Assembly: GCA_029532625.1 (NCBI GenBank)
Contig: JARFXM010000009.1
Location: forward strand, 3,100,001-3,164,000
Source: Lomentospora prolificans
Lineage: Eukaryota > Ascomycota > Sordariomycetes > Microascales > Microascaceae
Length of the DNA: 64,000 nt
Direction of reading: 5' to 3'
The position numbers and the translations under genes were made by a program. The stretch's first letter is position 1, and each line of letters begins with the position of its first letter. This document shows, piece by piece, positions 12,697 to 25,035 of this stretch. The notes beneath the pieces were generated by a model. The model was not told the DNA's origin. It saw nothing but the letters and a program-made list of their open reading frames with translations, and did not search any database.

Positions 12697-14408
12697 ATGA
12701 CTGACCCAGGTCCAGCGTATCCCTCCCCGCCGACCATTGCGGAGCCCTTCAAGCTCCGCAACGCTCCTGCGGGGTCCAACCACAAGAACAATCCATTTCC
12801 GTCTTCTGCCTCTTCCGCCTGGCACCCAGGCATGAACCCCTCACCAGGCGACGCGATGGACCAAGACGAGGACAAGGGTCCGTCAACGTTGAATCTTGGG
12901 TTCTTGAAGACCCTAACTGAGAGGCGAAAGAATCGAGGCATGTCCGCACACCAGGCCTTTGCTTCTCGGCTCTGTATCGAACTTACATGCTGACTTCGTA
13001 TGCCATTGCAGACGGAAACACTCCCAAGCGCCGAGGGCCGAAACCCGATAGTAAACCAGCCTTGACGCGAAGACAAGAATTAAATAGACAAGCACAGCGG
13101 TATGATTTCGACCACTCTCTGATATTCCTCTTCCTCGGCCTCTAAATATACGAGCTATGCTCGATTGCATTGCGCAAACCAAGTGCTGATGTCTGTAACA
13201 CTGTAGAACGCATCGGGAGAGGAAAGAGCTCTACATTAAGGCCCTCGAGGATGAGGTATTAAGACTAAAAGAGATATTCAGCAACGTGTCGCAGGATAAA
13301 GAAAAGCTGTCGGAAGAAAACAAGCAGCTCAAAACTGTCCTGGCTCAGAACGGCATCAATGTTGCTAAGACAGATGAGGCACCTCCCCGCAGCGCCAGCG
13401 TCGGTTACGCCTCGAGTGCCAGCGTTTCGGGCCACAGCTACGTACCGGGATCGCATAGCGCATTCACGCCACCACTCACGTCTCAGTCGACTGCGCCGTC
13501 CATTTCGCCCTCAACACAGGTGCCCCCGCACTCTCATCGACACCCGAGCCCAAACCCGATAATGGCCGGGACTCAGCTACGAAATCTGACCGCCCAGCAG
13601 GCGCAAGCCAATCGAGGCATGGACTATGAGCAGGCAGGCATTGACTTCGTCTTAACGTACGATAACCACCCCTCGAAGGCCTACCTATCACCTCCCCCAC
13701 ACGAACAGAGTTGAAGGACAGACATGTCACCCAACCAATCCTTGTCACATCATCTGTAGCGTTACTACTTACTACGCGCTCCACCCTCCCCGCAAAAGCG
13801 ATGGCGAAGCATCAGAGTGCATCGTGACGGAAAGAGGATAAACAGAATGCGTCGGTTTGCTAACGATCTCGATCCTTCTCTACTGTGTTTAGTCTCGAGA
13901 AACCTTGTATGGACCATCTTCCGTGGCTTCTAGAGCGATCGGCTGAAGCGGGCGGGGAACCTTGCGGCCACGCGCTCATGGCATCTTGTCCCCCGGAGCC
14001 ATTTCCAGAACTAACGCCAGATATCCCTTTCGGATACAGCCATGTCAACGGAGAGCTGGCTTCGGGGCAACGCACTTGGGAGCTTAGCAAAGGGGATCTG
14101 GCGACCCTCCTAGATCTAAGCAGGAAGCTTAACCTTGACGGGGAGATCACTCCTGTCATGGCCTGGGGCATGGTTCTAGGTCACCCAAGACTCAACGAGT
14201 TGAGGCCCGAAGATTTCCTCAAATTGGCTGAAGAGCTCAGGACCAAGGTCCGGTGCTACGGGTAAGTATTCCAAACCCTTAGCTCTGGCTAGGTAGGCCA
14301 TGTTTCTAATATATGGATTATAGTTTCGGTGCCGTCATGGAGGAGTTCGAAGTTAGGGATGCTCTGGAGAATATCTTTTCTACAAAGCCCGAAATCATGT
14401 CTTATTAA
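12697..14408 (+). CDS. bZIP transcription factor, Yap-like
   Basis: Nuclear DNA-binding regulator. Exons are 12697-12937, 13012-13099, 13207-13656, 13893-14261 and 14324-14408, giving 410 aa with all phases agreeing. Intron 1 only fits with a GC donor (G|GCATGT) and a CAG acceptor. The basic region NRQAQRTHRERK (about residue 104) has the N-x7-R spacing and the AQ of Yap-type factors, with His where Yap1 has Phe. It is followed by a leucine-zipper helix. The middle is Ser/Pro/Gln-rich. After intron 3 the frame joins as DFVLTLEKPCMDHLPW, beginning a conserved C-terminal helical region that includes a Cys in GHALMASCPP and ends MSY. Orthologues are often called FCR3- or Yap-like; the target genes are unknown. 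Confidence 0.87.
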
Positions 14409-15036
14409 AGTCTATCCTTTGTTGGTTCGCGGGCGTTTGGCGGGCTGGAATCCCATTGCGGATAAGGATACCTCGGTATATATATACATCCACACTTACA
14501 CTAGGAATCAACGGGCGATGCGGTGATGTTTGTCTCTTGCTCCTATATATCAATGATTATTTATTCCAAATATATGATGCCTCGTGTAATACAGACTAAT
14601 ATAGGCTTGCTTCTCATTTTTCTATGACTAAAGTTTACATGTGAATTCTACAGATGCTCCTAATACATTTCATTCGTACAAATCCAGGCGATCTCAGGGG
14701 ATATAAAAGTGATGACATGATCATGATGGGCCCAGGCCAAAAGCAACAAACTGTCACAGCATGAGCCACAGTGGCGTTGTGGGACACTTGCGCGCAGCTG
14801 AAACTTTTGCACTGTGGGTCTTTGTATCGCTTCTGAGTTGCCCCACACAAACCTCACCCCGCCATCCACACGAATTTTCAAATAATTGGATTTTACCTAG
14901 CGGACAAGAAGGCTCTTCGAAAGGCGGCAGAATCCATCCACTTTGATCCTCCCACCCTTGTTCAACTCGTCAAGCCGCAAGACGGATTTCAGTGATTGGC
15001 GAATCCCTCATCAATACGGACACAAACGAAACAAAA
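14409..15036 (+). promoter_or_regulatory. bZIP 3' region and eIF3d promoter/leader
   Basis: These 628 bp separate two genes on the same strand. AT-rich DNA with a TATATATA run (near 14477) follows the bZIP stop, then CA-rich leader-like sequence precedes the eIF3d ATG (AACAAAAATG). No other gene is visible. Confidence 0.5.
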
Positions 15037-16913
15037 ATGACCGTCAAGAGTCTCGTCGACCTCGTCGACAGCTGCCCGCCTGATGATGGCTGGGGCTGCA
15101 GCGTCACCTCCGACATCACCCTAAACGGCGTTCCCTACGCCCCCTTCTCCAAGGGCGACAAGCTCAGCCGCGTCGCCGACTGGTCATCGGACTCCAAGGA
15201 CCGAGATGGCAGGGGAAGGAACCAGTACAATAGGAACTATCGTGGTAAGGATTTCCTCACTCTATGATTATCGAATCATCAGCGAGGTGGCGCGATTGCT
15301 AACCTTCCCCTCTTTCTCTTCTTCCCAGACCAACAAGTCTACGGCGCGAACCATGCCGTCATCTTCAACGCACCCCCAACCGAGGACGAGGGTAGCTTCT
15401 CCGTCGTCAGCAACACTCGAGACACCGGCAAGACTAGGTATGGACGTGGAGCCGTCTTCACGAGAGGTCGTGGTCAGCGCGGTGGCCGCGGCGATAGGAC
15501 AGCTGGGCGACAGACTCTTCAGAGGTCTGGTCGCGGAGGCCAGCAGGGCTACGGCTATGACCGCACTGGCAGGCCGAATGCTGGTGGAAGGGGTGGTCGT
15601 CGTTTCGGATGGAGAGATTACGATAAGCCTGCCCGCAACCGGGACGCTAGCATCAACGTCAAGGCCGAGTGGCAGCTTCTTGAGGAGATTGATTTCAACC
15701 GACTCTCGAAGCTCAATCTTGAGGCTGATGAAGGCGAGGATGTCGACAGCTACGGTTTCCTCTACTACTATGACCGCTCGTACGACAAGCCCGCCGTCAA
15801 GGGCATGGAGAAGCGCCTCACTGCCCTGGACCGCGCTGCTTACAATGTCACCACGTCTTCCGACCCGGTGATTCAAGAACTCGCAGACAAGGATGAGGCT
15901 ACCATTTTCGCCACTGACAGCGTCCTATCCATGCTCATGTGCGCTCCTCGATCGGTATATCCTTGGGATATCGTAATCGTCAGGCAAGGAAACAAGATTT
16001 TCCTGGACAAGCGAGATAACGCTGCTCTTGACATGGTCACCGTCAATGAGAACGCTGCGGATGCCCCTATGGACGCATCCGATGGAAACAAGGACACCAT
16101 TAACCAGCCTGGAGCCCTAGCTGAGGAGGCTACCTATATTAACCACAACTTCTCCAACCAGGTTGTCATCGAGAACGAGAGCAACAAGGTGGAGATGTCC
16201 CACGCCAACCCATTCTACAACTCCTCTGAGGATACCGACCCCCCTGCCAGCAAGGTATACAAGTATAGGAAGTTTGATCTTTCAACCAACGAAGACAACC
16301 CTGTTTACTTGATTGTTCGGACCGAACTCGATGCTGCTCAGAAGAACGCCATCAGCGGTGACGATCAGTTCCTCACTGTGAAGGCACTCAACGAGTTCGA
16401 TAGCAAGGCTCCTGGCAGCGGTGGTGCTCTTGACTGGAGGGCCAAGCTTGTCAGCCAAAGGGGTGCTGTTGTAGCTACTGAAATGAAGAACAACAGCTGC
16501 AAGCTCGCCCGATGGACTGTCCAGAGTATCCTTGCTAAGGCTGACTTGATGAAGCTTGGGTGAGTTTTTGACATATAATGCAGACTCATTATCACTTCAA
16601 GCCCGTGACTAACAATCGCCATAGATTCGTCTCCCGCGCGACGCCCCGCGCCAACGACAAGCACGTTATTCTTGGTGTTGTGGGTTGGAAGCCTAGGGAC
16701 TTCGCTACGCAAATGAATCTTTCGCTCTCCAACGGCTGGGGTATTGTCAGGACTATCGCTGACATGTGTTTGCAACATGGCGGCAGCAAGTTTATCCTTG
16801 TCAAGGATCCTAACAAGCCTATTGTCCGCCTGTATGAGATACCCGCAGGCTCGTTTGTCGAAGATGATGAGGAGGGCGATGGCAACGAGGAAATCGGCGA
16901 GGCGGAGGAGTAA
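15037..16913 (+). CDS. eif3d: Translation initiation factor eIF3 subunit D
   Basis: Subunit of cytoplasmic eIF3, which recruits mRNA to the 40S ribosome; in animals eIF3d can also bind caps (family knowledge). Exons are 15037-15244, 15329-16559 and 16625-16913 (introns 84 and 65 nt), giving 575 aa, the usual family length. The N-terminus has the conserved DGWGCSV and YAPFSKGDKLSRVADW. An Arg/Gly-rich stretch (about residues 105-160, GRGRGQRGGRGDR) follows, then the conserved core including DRAAYNVTTSSDPVIQ, TDSVLSMLMCAPRSVYPWDI and RYRKFDL-like and GALDWRAKLVSQRGAVVATE segments. The C-terminus is acidic, as in orthologues. The ATG at 15037 is used because the preceding in-frame codons contain no ATG and lack family similarity. 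It is convergent with pno1. Confidence 0.96.
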
Positions 16914-17443
16914 AGACTGTCATCTGGGATCTAAAAAAAAAATTGGGCTTTGTGATCACTTCTTTCTTTGTTTATCTCATAATCTCTCGCATCATGGAAT
17001 GACGTATGGGCCTGCCTTTTTTTTTTCCTTTTTAAATCAGTTGAGGATAGGGGCATGCCGAAGGGATCTTTATTGTAATGATAGGATCGGGAGTCGGCTG
17101 GCTCTCCTTTTAAGTTAGACGTTTACGGAACGAAAATTAAACTGCTGATCAAGACACACTCGGCTAGCTCCGCACAGGTCAGAGTAACAGTCTTCGGCGA
17201 ACGGAACGTTGATGAAATGGAGACAAGTCACGCAGACACTGAGTAAAGCGTAAGCTTTCTATTGTTAGAATTGTCTAACCAGATGACATTCAATGAGCCC
17301 TATTCCCCGAAATCCCCGAAACGCCGTGCGTATAAAGATGCAACTTTTTGCTGATGGAAGATCATGTTCCTAGATCCCCCAGCCTTTTTGGGAAGTCATT
17401 ATTCACAATAACGTAGTATGCAGAGCGCAGTGCGCGCGCGAGT
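16914..17443. other. Convergent 3' intergenic region between eIF3d and pno1
   Basis: These 530 bp hold the 3' UTRs of both genes, with A- and T-rich tracts (near 16932 and 17020) suitable as polyadenylation regions. No gene is seen. Confidence 0.6.
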
Positions 17444-18483
17444 TTAGAATCTCTCCTTCATCCTGGCAGCTACGGCCCTGAGGGAGTTGTACACCTTGCC
17501 AGGCTGCTTGCCCATGATGAGGTTGCAGACAGAGGCGCGGGCGATCTGGACGTTCTTGTATCCGCCAAGAATATGAATCTGTTTGTACGCATTAGAGACT
17601 AAGCCCGCGGGTTGTCTACTTCATTTGATGCCTCGTACCTTGGTGTCTGCGAGGACAATACGGGTCTTGGTGGCGTTTTCGATCGCAAATTTGGTTTTTC
17701 CGTCTTTACCAGCGATACGGCCGATGGCACGGGCGAGATGGTCACCCTCTATCGGAGTATTAGCCAAGCCATGGAAGAAGTAGGGGTTGGGGGCGGGGAT
17801 AGAGGGTGTTCATACGCAAAGTCTTTACGTCCTTGATCTCAAAGGTTTCTATCAAGGGCAGTTAGCATCTTGAACTGGGATACGACGAGCATTGTCTCTT
17901 ATACCGATGTAAAGGTCGTCTAGCCTCAAAAGTGCAATCGCATCGTCAACATCAAAGCCACAGACGAACGCCGTGAGGAAGTCTACACCCCTCTGGATAG
18001 CCTCGGGGTCGGTGGTGTGCTTGCTCGTCCGAAGCTCGACCGCCTTGCGCTTGACGTTCATGCGGACCTGGAGTTTAAGGTGTTCGACGAGGGGAGGGTA
18101 GATGCGGGGCCATTGAGACTTAAGAGGCGTCATTCGGTGAGGTGGTATCCGGACCTGTCGGTTCTGTACTCGAGCAGCCACGGACTAAAGTGCAGGGTTA
18201 GAACATATTGTTTTTGCGCTCTCTGTGGACGGAGGTGAAGGTAGACGAGGAATTCTTAGACCCAACGTACAAGATCCTTGGCGGGGCCGAACTTGGGTCG
18301 GCCCTCTTCATCGATGGCATCCTCCGTCACAATGGCTTCTGCGTCGACAATCATAACATCTAGGGTGGGCAATGTGTCGCCGGTCTCGAGAACAAGGTCT
18401 TGGTCGAGATCGACTTCCGGGAGCTGGATGTCGGCGGCTGGCGGGGCATCTTGCGCCTTCTTGAGTGCCGTGGGCGCAGGCAT
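17444..18483 (-). CDS. pno1: KH-domain pre-rRNA processing protein Pno1/Dim2
   Basis: Nucleolar and cytoplasmic 40S assembly factor that binds near the 3' end of 18S rRNA and works with the Nob1 nuclease and the Dim1 dimethylase (family knowledge). Exons are 18483-18271, 18184-17905, 17848-17816, 17748-17639 and 17578-17444, giving 256 aa with consistent phases. Exon 3 is only 33 nt and encodes about 11 residues (ETFEIKDVKTL). The N-terminal ~70 residues are acidic. Core motifs are PPHRMTPLKSQWPRIYPPLV, ELRTSKHTTDP, and a KH-type loop GRIAGKDGKTKFAIENATKT followed by KIHILGG. It diverges from mdm31 across 687 bp. Confidence 0.95.
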
Positions 18484-19170
18484 TTTTTGTCGCTAGAGAA
18501 TTACCTGATAGAATAGTTGAAAGATGGGTAACAATACTGTCTGGAAAAGTACTTTAGGAGGCGAGGCTGTTGTGCTAGAAAAATAGCCCAGGCGGTGGGA
18601 TTCTGCATTTGGGATCTCGTCGGCCCCTCAGATAAGACCCAAAAAATCCATCAATTTAATCGGTGGGCGACAAAGCTGCCAAAAAAATTTTGGTGGGGAA
18701 ATTTTTCAGTGGGATCGTGAACTTTACATACAGTGTGAATAAAAAGCCCACATCCAAGGTGCACAGTCAGCTAGCCTCAGCCACTTCCCTCCTCGCCTAC
18801 ACTTGGCTAACTAAACTACTTTATGCAATATATCAGGGTCTTACTTGATACTACTGATGGCTGTGGCTGCTGTGGCTCATACTAGCCACTCCCGCACCGA
18901 CCAAGTACCAGTGTCGCGGTGCACAGATGTGACGTGACTTCCCTACCTCAGTACCACCCATCTTAATCATGATTTGCCTGTGATAGCCTCCCAAAATTTC
19001 ATGTGTCGTCCTGAACCGCACCCAACTCTTGATATCATAATCATCGCAGAAGCCCCCAACTTCTAAATAAGCTTCATATTATCCCTATTCGCTTGGGGAC
19101 TTGTTGGTAAAGCGTACGAATCTCCAATCACTGGATCTCTACGGCATCAGCGGCACAATGATGCTCCATC
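18484..19170. promoter_or_regulatory. Bidirectional promoter region, pno1 and mdm31
   Basis: This 687-bp region separates divergent starts and must hold both promoters. Its mdm31-proximal end contains a short upstream ORF that overlaps the mdm31 start. No other feature was recognised. Confidence 0.6.
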
Positions 19171-19178
19171 ATGCCTAG
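19158..19178 (+). promoter_or_regulatory. Upstream ORF overlapping the mdm31 start codon
   Basis: Two tandem ATGs (19158 and 19161) begin a six-codon frame, MMLHHA, that ends at a TAG at 19176-19178. It overlaps the mdm31 ATG at 19171 in another frame. If the transcript starts upstream, scanning ribosomes meet this frame first, so it could reduce mdm31 translation. Confidence 0.55.
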
Positions 19179-21396
19179 GGGTATTCTCCCAGTCCTTGGC
19201 CCCCTCCGAGTCCAGCGAGCTCCCGCGAGTCTGTTCACCCCTCTCTCTGTAGGGCTATCTTCCCAGAACCTACCTAAATTCCGTCCGTGCCTGTTCCGAA
19301 ATACAGAAAGAGCTTGGCTGTTGAGCTCCGGCCCTCCGCTAGGCTCCGCTCGCCTTCTTCACTCGGCACACAATGCACCGGCGCAGGTGGCTCGGGCGCC
19401 GATCCAATTCCCCGTCGCTCTTAGGCCGCAATCTCGCTTTAGAACCAGATCCCCCCGGACGACACCAATACTTGCAGGCACTGGAAGGCTGGCCTCGCGC
19501 ATCCAGCTTTTAACATGGCGCACCATTCAGACGTCTAGCCGACCAAGCCGGATAGGCATCAGGCACGTTCATCAGAGCTCGGGGCCGCCCCCTCCACGGA
19601 AACCGAATGACGGACACGCGTCACAGAACGGCCCAGAGCCTACAGAACCACCCACTACCGAGCATGAGTCCATCGCTTCCTCGATGTCGAAATACCTACA
19701 CCTTCCGCATCGCCCAACTAAGGAAGAACTGCTAGCCGCGGCTAACGGCTTTTGGCAGCGGTTCAGGGTTCGCTTCAAGTGGCTCTCTATTCGCAGCATG
19801 CGGCCCTGGAACGCGGACGAATGGGGTGCCTTTGTATCGTGGTTCATTCTTAGCCACCTCGTTTGGATCCTTGTCGGGACGACAACGTTCTTTTCCCTGC
19901 TAATCTTTTCCATCAATACAGTCTTCGCGCAAGGTTCGCTCATTGTCATCATACCCATAGCTTAGTGATCGGTTTACTAATCCTTGATAGAAACGTTGGC
20001 TACGTGGATCGGCGATTATCTTACGCATTCCGCTGGCATCACTGTGGTTTTCGAATCAGCCATTGTTCCAAAATGGAAAGACGGCGTGATATCCTTGAGG
20101 AAGGTATATGTTTCACGTCGACCCGGACAGATCCAGTCGTCTGTTAGCAAAGGATCGGCTGCGGCCGCAGCTGCAGCCGCGGAGCACTCCACAGCCGACT
20201 ATCATGAAGAGCACGACGAGGTTGTTGATGATGGGAACTATACCCAGTTCGATATGACCATAGATACCGTCAACGTGACGCTCTCTTTTCTAAAGTGGTG
20301 GAACGGAAAGGGCCTGCTCAAGGACGTTGAGATCAAGGGCGTCCGGGGCGAGGTCGATAGAAGACATGTCGTTTGGCCAGACGCCGCTCTTGATCCTCTA
20401 TCCTATCGACATGAGCATCAGCCTGGTGATTTCGAGCTCGATTATTTCAAACTCGACGATCTTAGGGTTACTGTTCACCAGCCTGAAGGATTCCGACCAT
20501 TCGAGGCATGCATTTACTCTTGCGAGCTTCCCCAGCTACGTAAGCGATGGCTGTTTTACGACCTCTTGTCTGCAAACAATATGTCTGGATCGTACGATGG
20601 ATCACTCTTCACCATTCATACGCCGCTAGTTGACAGTCTCGGGAGCGATAAAACGTTTGGAAATCCAGCCGCGTGGAAGAAGTCAACCCGACTGAGAATA
20701 GACGGCTTAAGAATCGACCACCTCAATAGAGGCGTCTCAGGACCATTCGGCTGGATTTATGAAGGTAGCGTCGACATCATGGCCGACGTCATGTTGCCAA
20801 CCGATGAGGAGGAAGGGCTAGGAAAGGTGGTATCCGACTTTTATGACCAGTTGGACGACCTTGTAACTTCCAACAGGATCCGCCTGCTCCGAAAAGCTGG
20901 GATTGAAGACGAATCAGATCTTGATATTTCGCTGCCACCGAATGAACCTCTGCACAGGGCGGGAGTCCATATTCCCCAGGAGCTTATACCAGAAAAAGAC
21001 CAGTCAGAGCCGGTGGCGGCGGAAGACCGACGGTACCTCGTCTTCGACCTCCGGATCCGGCTCAATGACGTGAAGTCTGCCGTTCCCCTTCTCACTAATG
21101 ACATTTCGTATGTCAACCAGGCGCTTGTACGCCCTATCGTCGCCTATATAAACTCGCGACGTACTTATATCCCCATTACCTGTCGATTCGCCAAGCGTCG
21201 CTCCGACTTTGACGGGAGCTGGACCACCTTTGACTCCGGGTTGATGGATGATCTCTCCGCAGAGACGTATACAGCATTCGCGCTGAACGTCGAGAACCAG
21301 CAGAATCGCATACGCCGACTAAAGAAGGTTGGCGGCTGGACTTTGTCGCTGCTAATCCATGCCATTTGCGGTGGCATGGCGGGAACTCTAGTCTAG
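19171..21396 (+). CDS. mdm31: Mitochondrial distribution and morphology protein Mdm31
   Basis: Inner-mitochondrial-membrane protein of the Mdm31/Mdm32 family, needed for mitochondrial shape, mtDNA nucleoid stability and phospholipid homeostasis. Exons are 19171-19933 and 19991-21396 (57-nt intron), giving 722 aa. The first ~80 residues are Arg/Ser-rich with almost no acidic residues, as expected of a mitochondrial presequence. A membrane span lies at about 220-250 (FILSHLVWILVGTTTFFSLL), just before the junction FAQ|ETLATW. The conserved intermembrane-space core follows (GITVVFESAIVPKWKDGVIS, VSRRPGQIQ, NVTLSFLKWWNGKGL). An Ala run (about eight, from a GC-rich repeat near 20160) interrupts it. 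A second hydrophobic segment closes the C-terminus (TLSLLIHAICGGMAG). Confidence 0.94.
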
Positions 21397-22933
21397 CACT
21401 GATTCTCCAACATCTCTACTCTACCCTGTAACATTTTACGTCAGCATTGGCCATATCTTGCTCCTGGACTTTGCAAGCAGTATATGCGCAGCTACGATCG
21501 TGGCTTGCTGTTGTTCGATTCGATTCCTGAGTCTGCATCCCGCATCGATGCCTAAGCATTGGCCCCATGGATCTGTTTCTCTTCGAGTTCCGGCAAGAAC
21601 AGGAGTGGCGGTGGCTTAGCACCGAAGTATATTTAGGACGGGAAAGGAAGGAGAAAAAATAAAGAGGGGAAGGGCTTCATGAAACTGGTATGTTCTCATT
21701 TCTTACTGGATGGGCGTTTGGACCAAAGGGAAGGCAAGCAAAGGGATCTTTGGTACGTTTCGGAATCGATATTCCGTATTTAGAGCTGTAATATTACATC
21801 GATACCCATCGAGTTTCTGAAAATGAATCCCTTATAACTTTGGGATTTTGTGCAACTTTAGGCCCGCTGGCTAACCGAGGAGGTATGGACGGCGCTGTGT
21901 TGCGAAGAAACGAGAGGGCGAGGCTCGCCTTACTTTGGGAAACTCGCACAATTGCGCGGAAATGGCTCTCAGCCCCTCCAATCGAGCATCCATGGTGTCA
22001 TCCTGCATGTAAGCTCTTCCCCCGCGCCTTCAAAATGCCCGCCAAAGTGCATATGCAAGGCCTTGTGGCCTCACCCGCCGCCTGCCAAGTGTACACCTTT
22101 TCTTTTTCTATCCACATCGAGTGTCCCGGCCTCTGGGCGGAAGGGAACGGGGCCCATCCAACCCTGCATGGCGTCGCGATCCCTTCCTGCGTCTATTGGC
22201 GTCTCTCCACGTAATTAATACGTGGGAGAGCCCGCACTTCTATCCCCCTTTAGTCTTCGGTGGGGGCTATGTCAAGCCTGATCCAATCTATATGCAAGGT
22301 CGCTATAATGTCCAGATCGAAGGGGTCTAAACATCACCCCGGCCGAGGCCTGCAGACTCTAGGGGGGCTATGGTAGGAAGGAGGGCAAGACGCGTGGCCG
22401 CAAAGGAGCGCCGGGGAGAAGTCGGGTGAAGCTACGTGCACACGTTCGGGCTCCGTCTCGGCCTGACACCCTCTCGTCGATGATGGTGTGTTTAGCAGGA
22501 CCTTGGTCATTTTCATGCGAGTGTTGACAGGATTTGTTTATCTCCTAGTATGGTAAGCTCTCACATGCTGAGGAGCCAAGGGTGCCTGGAGCGTTTGGCA
22601 GAGAAACAAGAGGGCATAAAACGAGGCAGGCATGGCAATGTTGCTCTGTTTCAATTCCCATATACTTCCACCGTTCTTCGTGTATTGGAATGTCTTTTAT
22701 CCTTGGCAGCCGTCCCGTCCTTGACACGATATTGGATATTTCTGTGATCACGATGACCAGCTTCTAAATAAAGCTCCACGTTCGCAGTCAGTAAAGGAGC
22801 AGGATTTCATTACTTGTGCCAGCTTTAAGCTGATTCGGCAGGATTATTGGACGACCGACCAGAGAACGACCAGTCTCGTGGCCACGTACATATCCTTGGA
22901 AGCTACCCTAGCACTTTTCGCATCCTAGCTCCG
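21397..22933. other. Gene-free region between mdm31 and the HET gene
   Basis: 1.5 kb between genes on the same strand. Short frames have no recognisable domain. AT-rich DNA with GGGAAAGGAAGG-like purine runs near 21640 probably belongs to the mdm31 3' region. The end nearest 22934 is the HET-gene promoter. Confidence 0.55.
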
Positions 22934-24898
22934 ATGTCGACTCTCGTGGAGCCCGCAAAGCAGCTGGGTGTCTTTGGCGCCGCGTTGGCCGAGAGCCCCG
23001 AATTAGTACCTTTCAAGATTCCGGCAGAGCTTGGACAGGTACCTGGCTGGTCACTCGGGAAGCGGAGTAGCTTTACTGTGGTAAGTTCTCCCTTGCAACG
23101 CTAACCGTGAAGGCCAACTCCATGCTGACCAGGGCGGTTGATGGCACAGGAATCGCTTCATGTGCCAGAGTACATACATGATTTGAGCTTTGTCCGACCG
23201 TGGATGAAGGAATGCTCTTCAAACCACCCTTACTGCTGCGAGAAAGCCATCCCAGTCAACGATCGGCCGGTGGGAGACATCTTTCTCATAGACCTTCAAG
23301 ACGAAAACAGAATCGTTAAAGGCCCGCTTGGGGCTTCATACATAACGCTGAGCTACGTTTGGTCTGAGAATCCACAGCAGCCGGAGCTTCCGATCCAAGT
23401 AGGCGAGCGGATCCCTACAGAGCGCATGAGCCAACTTTTCCTGGACGTCTCGCACGTGGCCGAGGAGTTGGGATTCAGATATCTCTGGATAGATAGATAC
23501 TGCATTGCTCAACATGATAACAAGTTGAAACATCGTCAAATCCAGCAGATGAGAATCATCTACCGCAATGGCGAGCTCTGTATCGTAGCTCTAGATGACG
23601 ACGCCGAGGAGGCAGGCCTCCCGGGTATTTCACGACCTCGATTGGCGTGCTGCCTCAAGAAGAAGGGAAGCTCCCCGAGAAGAAGGTCCTCTTCGAGCGC
23701 GGAACCAGAGACTTACCTCTGGCGTCTGCGGCATCTCAGTCGCGGTTCGGTCACGCCGATGTCTGCGTCAAGGTCAAGAGTTCAGAATCTCATCAGGGCG
23801 TCCAAGTGGTGGCGGCGCGCCTGGACGTACCAAGAGCATTGCCTTTCTCGACGATGCCTCGTATTTACGGACGAGCAGCTCTACTTTGAGTGCGACATGG
23901 GCATGTGCAGATGCGAAACGGATACGGCGACCACGGAGGAAGTGCAGGGTATTTTTCAGATCATGCGACCGTTCCCGCGCTCGAAAATTCGCGTGGACAA
24001 TGTGTTTCGAGCCTATCGGGAGCACCTGCAGGAATACTCGAAGAAAGAGCTCCGTCACGAAAGCCAGGCACTCAACGCCCTCGTCGGCATCGTGAAACAC
24101 TATCAGATGATCCATCCACTCCTCCACCAGGTATCGGGCATACCGTTCTTTACGTCGAATCGACGGAGAGGCTCGGCGGTAAGAGGATGGTGGAGCGAGG
24201 AGGACGAAGCCCACATGTCTCAGGCGGTTCTCCCTTTCTCTCTGGCCTGGGTTCATCGTTACATGGGTTGGTGCGAGAAAGACATCCGTCCTCGCCCACG
24301 AGAAATGTTCCCCAAATGGTCTCCGCTGGGGTGGACTGGGGAGATGACGTACGACTGGGAGGGAGGCGCTAACTTTTATGATTTTCAGCCTCTTTCAAAG
24401 GACTTTGCCTTCAAACTCAATGGTAGGATGATTCCCTGTGAAGAGCTGTATTCGAGCGCCGAATACGGTTCACTCAGCCAATTTCAACAGGACTTGTTCA
24501 ACCCTCGGATCTTGTCAATGAATACTGTATCTCTTCCGTCAAGTGCCATCGGCGAGTTTATGTATAACAACGATTCTTTCTCTAATACCGTGTGTGGTTT
24601 CTCGACAAGAGTTTCCTTCAGCTACCCCATCAAGTCTCCCAAGCGGGTGAACAAGATGCTGATGATGGGGGAACTGCAAGCACTAGCCCTTGGCGATAAC
24701 AGCGTCTCCATGAACGGTTCGCTTCCCCGAGCCTTGTTTGTCATAGTTGGCCAGCCGAGCTTTGACGCCGAGAGCGCAACATACGTTTATACGCGCATGG
24801 GGGTTCTAAGTGTCGAGTGCCACTTGAGCGAGATTGGAGAATATTTTGCGGAACGTCGAGTGGATTTCTTCAAGTGGCAGACTTTTGCGATCCAGTAG
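22934..24898 (+). CDS. HET-domain (heterokaryon incompatibility-type) protein
   Basis: Member of the fungal HET family (PF06985), whose members can trigger incompatibility-type cell death; the role of this copy is unknown. Exons are 22934-23080 and 23150-24898 (69-nt intron), giving 631 aa. The three HET blocks are visible: ITLSYVWSENPQ (about residue 114), GFRYLWIDRYCIAQHDN with QIQQMRIIYRNGELCIVAL (about 155-190), and RAWTYQEHCLSRRCLVF (about 272). The C-terminal half has no recognised domain. Between about 23640 and 23810, linking blocks 2 and 3, the used frame is unusually Arg/Ser/Lys-rich, while the +2 frame is open and shows ordinary-looking codons, which raises the possibility of a pair of compensating indels. 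Confidence 0.85.
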
Positions 24899-24979
24899 AG
24901 ACTGGTCTCTTCCGGGCTCGTAACATTAGTGCTCGCTTTAGGTTTCAGGTGATGGTTGATCACAATCGTTTTGATGATA

Positions 24980-25035
24980 CCCTCGGTTTTTTTCCCCCTT
25001 TTTTTCCCTTTTTTTTCCTTTTTTTTTTTTTTTTA
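24980..25035 (+). repeat. Poly-pyrimidine tract
   Basis: A nearly uninterrupted C/T run, mostly T, about 80 bp past the HET stop codon. It could serve termination or simply be a low-complexity expansion. Confidence 0.7.
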
